From: Ruminococcaceae bacterium UBA794
GTDB taxonomy: Bacteria > Bacillota > Clostridia > Oscillospirales > Ruminococcaceae
Direction: 5' to 3'
NCBI GenBank assembly: GCA_002304735.1
Contig: DBIU01000104.1
Location: 1-7,365 of the forward strand
Length of the DNA stretch: 7,365 nucleotides
Part shown: positions 4,214 through 7,365 of the stretch, piece by piece
Position numbering within the stretch: the first letter of the stretch is position 1
How the letters are laid out: every line of letters begins with the position of its first letter
Notes under the pieces: model-generated
What the model was told of the DNA's origin: nothing
Seen by the model: the letters and a program-made list of their open reading frames with translations, nothing else
The model's database searches: none
Made by a program: the position numbers and the translations under genes

Positions 4214-6334
4214 TCACATACTCTTTCTGTCCGCAATTTCAGCCATTTTCGCCGCATTAAGCCTTGTATCGCCCTTAACCCTCGAATAGCTCAGATAGCC
4301 GTTCATTCGGTCAATTTTCGTTAGGTTCTTCGAGCCGCACTTCGGGCAGACGTCCATTTCAAGCTGCTGATAGCCGCAGTCGTCGCAGTAAGCGAGCGAA
4401 AGGTTAACGCCCTCGTAAAACCCCTTCTGCATCGCCCTTCTGACAAGCGATTTCACAGCGCCCTTGTTGTAGTCGATAGGATAGCGAACATACTGAATTT
4501 TGCCGCCGTTGAACAAGTTCCAGAAGCGCTCCTCCCTGTCCTGCTTGCGAATAGGAGTAATATCCTCCGAAACGTGGCAGTGGAACGAATTTGAAACGTA
4601 CTCCCTGTCGGAAACGTTCTCGACAATGCCGTATTTCTTGCGGAACTGCTGAATTTGCAAGCCGCAGAGATTTTCCGCGGGCGTTCCGTAAATTGCGTAA
4701 AGATGACCGTCCTCTTCCTTAAACTCACCGATGCGCTTATTGATGAACTCCATTGTCTTTATCGCGAAGTTTCCGTCCTCGGCGATTGATTTTTTATCTG
4801 CAAGCTGTTCAAGCTCGTTCAGCGCGGTTATGCCGAAAGAAGCCGTCGCGGAGCAGAGAAGCGGCTTGATTTTATCGTGAAAACCAAGATGTCCGCCGAG
4901 GAAGCCGCCCTCGCAGTACGCAAGCGGGTTTGTGGAAGCTTTCATCTCGCCGAGATACTCGTATGTGCGGCAGTGTATTCTGCGGATAAGATTCAGATAA
5001 TAGTCGAGTACCTCGAAGAAATCGCGGCTTTCCTGCTGCGCTTTCGCGTAAATCATCGGCAAATGCAGCGAAACCGCGCCGATATTGAACCTGCCGACAA
5101 AAACAGGCTTATCGTTCTCGTCTGCGGGCTTCATTCCGCCGCGCTCGTACCACGGCGACAAAAACGCGCGGCAGCCCATCGGGCTGATTATTCTGCCGTA
5201 TTTCTTGTACATTTCGGCAACGTAGCCGTCGCCCGTGAGCGAAAGCCAGTCGGGATACATCGCCTTCTGCGAGCAGGCAATTCCCGCCTCGAACACGTCC
5301 TCAAGCTCGCCGCCCTCGCCGTGCAGCTTTTCATCGTACAAAAAGACGATTTTCGGGAACAAAACGGGCTTTTTGCAGGACTTTTTACCCTGTCCGTTCT
5401 TTCTCACTTCGAGCATTAAAATACTCGCCATTTTCGCGAATTTTCCTCGTCCGACGCCGCAGGTCATCGTGATAAACGGGTAATCTCCGCGGCTTGAGGA
5501 AACGGAATTGAACTTGTATTCCCAGCCCTGAAAGCCCTGTCTGAAGTCAACCTCAACGTCCTTCATCGCCTCTCTGTCGGCGATTTCCTCGGACAAACCA
5601 AGGCTCAGATAGCGCTCGTACTGCTTCTTGTAGGTTTTCTCGGCATACGGCTCGAGAAGCTCGTCCACGCTCGCGACAGTGAACCCGCCGTACTGCTGTG
5701 AAGCCGCCGCAAGCGTCACGTCGCCGATAACGTCAAACGCGACTGCAAGCGTTTTCGGCTCGTTATACCAGAGATTTCCCATCTCAAAGCCGCCTTCCAT
5801 AACGCTTTTCATATCGAAAAGGCAGCAATTCATCGTATCGCGGCGCGCGCTCATATCGTGAACGTAAATATACCCGTCGCGGCAAGCCTGAAGCTCCTCG
5901 GCGGTCATAAAGAACTTCTTGTAAAGCTCCTTATTAAGCTCGTTGAGAATAAGAGAACGCTTTGTTGAAACAAGCGCGGAGTCGGAATTTGAGTTTTCCT
6001 TATCGCCGATGTACATAATCGACTGTGATTTGACGTAAACCTCGTCGAGCATATGCACGAAATCCTGCTTGTAGTTGCGATAATCCTTATAGCTCTTTGC
6101 AACGGCGGGATTTGTGGCTTCGAGAGCGCCCTCGACGATATTATGCATCTTCGCAATCGGAATTTCATCCTCGCCGTATTCCTGCGCCTTGTCGGTAACG
6201 AACTTGCAGATATAATCCAGCTCTTCCGGCGTAAACTTGTACATAACGCGCGTTGCCGACTTATTAACCGCGTTTACAACCTTCCGCACGTTGAAATTCT
6301 CGCGCGTATTATCCTTTTTGATAATCTGTATCAT
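4214..6334 (-). CDS. nrdD: Anaerobic (class III) ribonucleoside-triphosphate reductase
   Basis: This 706-residue glycyl-radical enzyme reduces ribonucleoside triphosphates to deoxy forms under anoxia, supplying DNA precursors. An ATP-cone (about 1-95, beginning MIQIIKKDNTRENFNVRKVV) is the allosteric site that senses ATP/dATP. The catalytic barrel follows. Candidate active-site cysteines are in MNCCLFDM (C170 or C171) and in PMGCRAF (C388), the latter matching the radical-carrying thiyl cysteine of the family. Near the C-terminus a zinc site is formed by C650, C653, C663 and C666. The glycyl-radical site is RMNGYLS, with the radical expected on G679, 27 residues from the end. All key residues are present and the gene appears intact. 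A GAGAG site (6343-6348 region) lies about 8 nt before the ATG at 6334. It is the first gene of an operon with nrdG and lies downstream of paired NrdR-like boxes. I did not assign the reductant subtype (formate or thiol). Confidence 0.97.
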   Translation of the reverse strand: MIQIIKKDNTRENFNVRKVVNAVNKSATRVMYKFTPEELDYICKFVTDKAQEYGEDEIPIAKMHNIVEGALEATNPAVAKSYKDYRNYKQDFVHMLDEVYVKSQSIMYIGDKENSNSDSALVSTKRSLILNELNKELYKKFFMTAEELQACRDGYIYVHDMSARRDTMNCCLFDMKSVMEGGFEMGNLWYNEPKTLAVAFDVIGDVTLAAASQQYGGFTVASVDELLEPYAEKTYKKQYERYLSLGLSEEIADREAMKDVEVDFRQGFQGWEYKFNSVSSSRGDYPFITMTCGVGRGKFAKMASILMLEVRKNGQGKKSCKKPVLFPKIVFLYDEKLHGEGGELEDVFEAGIACSQKAMYPDWLSLTGDGYVAEMYKKYGRIISPMGCRAFLSPWYERGGMKPADENDKPVFVGRFNIGAVSLHLPMIYAKAQQESRDFFEVLDYYLNLIRRIHCRTYEYLGEMKASTNPLAYCEGGFLGGHLGFHDKIKPLLCSATASFGITALNELEQLADKKSIAEDGNFAIKTMEFINKRIGEFKEEDGHLYAIYGTPAENLCGLQIQQFRKKYGIVENVSDREYVSNSFHCHVSEDITPIRKQDREERFWNLFNGGKIQYVRYPIDYNKGAVKSLVRRAMQKGFYEGVNLSLAYCDDCGYQQLEMDVCPKCGSKNLTKIDRMNGYLSYSRVKGDTRLNAAKMAEIADRKSM

Positions 6335-6365
6335 CTAAAGCACTCTCTTTTCAAATAATAATAAA

Positions 6366-6381
6366 CCACAATAAATTGTGA
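6366..6381. promoter_or_regulatory. Candidate NrdR box 1, downstream of the nrdD start site
   Basis: The 16-mer contains the perfect palindrome CACAAT-AA-ATTGTG (6367-6380). By eye it matches 13 of 16 positions of the NrdR box consensus ACACWATATATWGTGT. It lies just after the predicted transcription start (about 6385). NrdR is the zinc/ATP-cone repressor of ribonucleotide reductase genes. Confidence 0.65.
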
Positions 6382-6391
6382 AGATGTTTTT

Positions 6392-6420
6392 ATTATAACA
6401 CATTTTATTGTATAGGTCAA
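6392..6420 (-). promoter_or_regulatory. Sigma-A promoter of nrdDG
   Basis: On the - strand, TTGACC (6415-6420) is followed after exactly 17 nt by consensus TATAAT (6392-6397), with an upstream TG one base away (extended -10). The expected start is near 6385, leaving a leader of about 50 nt. Confidence 0.9.
6398..6413. promoter_or_regulatory. Candidate NrdR box 2, in the nrdD promoter spacer
   Basis: ACACATTTTATTGTAT matches 13 of 16 consensus NrdR-box positions by eye. It fills most of the spacer between the -10 and -35 elements and starts 32 bp, about three helical turns, from box 1. NrdR boxes usually occur in such phased pairs. Confidence 0.6.
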
Positions 6421-6481
6421 GGCTTTTTCGGCATATTTATAATTTTCGTCATTTTAGCTAATTTTCGGAAAAATCTCGCTT

Positions 6482-7365
6482 TTATTGCTCATTTTGAGCA
6501 TTATTTTGAACATTAATATATTCCTTAATTGCCTTGAGAAAAGACTTGCCGTATTTCTCCGCTTTCATTGTTCCGACGCCCGAAACCTCGAGAAATTCAT
6601 CGTGAGTTTGAGGAAGCTTGGCTGTCATATCGCGAAGCGACGCGTCCGAAAAGATAACGTAAGGCGGCACTCCAAGCACTGCCGCGAGATTTCTCCGAAC
6701 CTTTCGCAGCTTTTCGAGCAGCTCGGAATTGTCGCCGGAAGCGGACTTTTTCGCGGGAATAGTCTGTTCTTCCGCGCCCGAAACCCGCATAACAATGCGA
6801 TTTTTGCTCTTTATGAACTCGTCCGCCTTTGGAAGAAGAACATAAACCGCGTTTTCCCCGCAAGCTTCTATGTAATCCTCAGCCTCAAGATAATCGAAAA
6901 TCTCACCTATTTTTTTACGCGGAACGTCCGACATTATCCCGTATGTTGAAAGCGTATCAAAGTCGTTTTCAAGAACGCGCTTGTCGCGGCTTCCCAAAAG
7001 TATTCGGCAGATAACCGTCTTTCCTGCGCTTTTCCCGCGCTGTTTCAGACGGAAAATGCACGACAGGATTTTCTGCGCTTCGACGGTAACGTCCGCCGTT
7101 TTGAAATCCTTTGTGCAGTTTGAACAGTTATCGCAGCTTTTTTGCGGCTTCTCGCCGAAATAATTTAAGATATATCCCCGCAAGCAGCGCGTTGAGTCGC
7201 AATAATCAACCATTTTCCGCAGCCGTTTGAGGTCGCGGTCTTTCAGCTCTTTCTGTTCACGGTCGGAAAGCGCGGCTTCATCGTGGCTAATATCAATCAT
7301 ATATTTCGCAAGCTCGACGTCGCCGTAATTGAACAGCAGAACGCACCTCGCGGGCGAGCCGTCGC
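6482..7365 (-). CDS. recQ: ATP-dependent DNA helicase RecQ, C-terminal part
   Basis: The last 293 residues are present; the N-terminal part with most of the helicase motifs lies beyond the right edge. RecQ is a 3'-5' helicase that acts in recombination and replication-fork repair. The visible part begins in the second RecA-like domain with GSPARCVLLFNYGDV (2-16), next to the motif VI region (the family sequence AGRDG, of which DG is seen). It then has the RecQ zinc site CLRGYILNYFGE plus CDNCSNC, with ligands C60, C77, C80 and C83. A winged-helix RQC domain (about 90-180) follows, ending in the DYIEA strand region, then a polar linker (about 192-213). A complete HRDC domain comes last (about 215-282, LLEKLRKVRRNLAAVLGVPPYVIF), a common nucleic-acid-binding module of RecQ. 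The frame is open to the window edge, so the ATG at 7300 is internal. I see no clear intrinsic terminator in the 147 nt before nrdD. Confidence 0.95.
   Translation of the reverse strand, partial: DGSPARCVLLFNYGDVELAKYMIDISHDEAALSDREQKELKDRDLKRLRKMVDYCDSTRCLRGYILNYFGEKPQKSCDNCSNCTKDFKTADVTVEAQKILSCIFRLKQRGKSAGKTVICRILLGSRDKRVLENDFDTLSTYGIMSDVPRKKIGEIFDYLEAEDYIEACGENAVYVLLPKADEFIKSKNRIVMRVSGAEEQTIPAKKSASGDNSELLEKLRKVRRNLAAVLGVPPYVIFSDASLRDMTAKLPQTHDEFLEVSGVGTMKAEKYGKSFLKAIKEYINVQNNAQNEQ

Noticed and set aside
3801..4289. 162-codon open frame on the + strand across nrdG and the end of nrdD
   Set aside because: Antisense to two well-supported genes, with no recognisable domain and no start signals.
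4877..5419. 180-codon open frame on the + strand inside nrdD
   Set aside because: It lies wholly antisense to a strongly conserved nrdD, its translation is low-complexity Ala/Arg/Val-rich, and I see no ribosome site. It is a shadow of nrdD codon bias.
6482..7300. A separate short gene starting at the ATG at 7300
   Set aside because: The frame continues upstream to the window edge and encodes the conserved RecQ segment next to motif VI, so this Met is internal.

Overview
The window looks like ordinary chromosome from an anaerobic, low-to-moderate GC Firmicute, most likely a Clostridia member (Oscillospiraceae/Lachnospiraceae type). The grounds are a class III (oxygen-sensitive) ribonucleotide reductase with its activase, a phosphofructokinase carrying the residues typical of pyrophosphate-dependent enzymes, a sigma factor paired with a DUF4367 membrane protein, strong purine-rich Shine-Dalgarno sites and near-consensus sigma-A promoters. 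This is inferred from gene content; no rRNA or tRNA is present to confirm it.

Layout from left to right. The C-terminal end of the ribosome-assembly GTPase EngB enters on the + strand (3-161) and ends at a strong intrinsic terminator. Every other protein gene of normal size lies on the - strand, so the left edge is a convergent junction. A two-gene operon follows: a small sigma-70 family factor (900-1463) and a one-pass membrane protein with a DUF4367-like outer domain (194-922), overlapping by 23 nt, with a promoter at 1493-1521. Next is pfp (1606-2832), with its own promoter and terminator. Then comes a 207-nt intergenic region that looks empty at first but holds a well-formed mini-ORF on the opposite strand (2944-3006), apparently served by a divergent promoter overlapping that of pfp. 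A TetR-family regulator (3040-3621) has its own promoter and a repeat-rich leader. The nrdD-nrdG operon (3720-6334) follows, and the window ends in the C-terminal third or so of a RecQ helicase (6482-7365).

Functionally, nrdD and nrdG make deoxynucleotides without oxygen: NrdG installs the glycyl radical on NrdD. The nrdD promoter carries two palindromes resembling NrdR boxes, 32 bp apart, one between -35 and -10 and one just after the start site. This is the arrangement expected if the dATP/ATP-sensing repressor NrdR controls the operon. RecQ and EngB are housekeeping genes. The sigma/DUF4367 pair is probably a small signal-responsive regulatory unit whose targets are not visible here. The TetR target is also unknown; autoregulation is the simplest reading.

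I found no mobile element, CRISPR array, phage gene or defence locus, and no large unexplained region. The most noteworthy observations are the candidate Phe-rich 20-codon gene back to back with pfp and the paired NrdR-like boxes. No gap between genes exceeds 300 nt.
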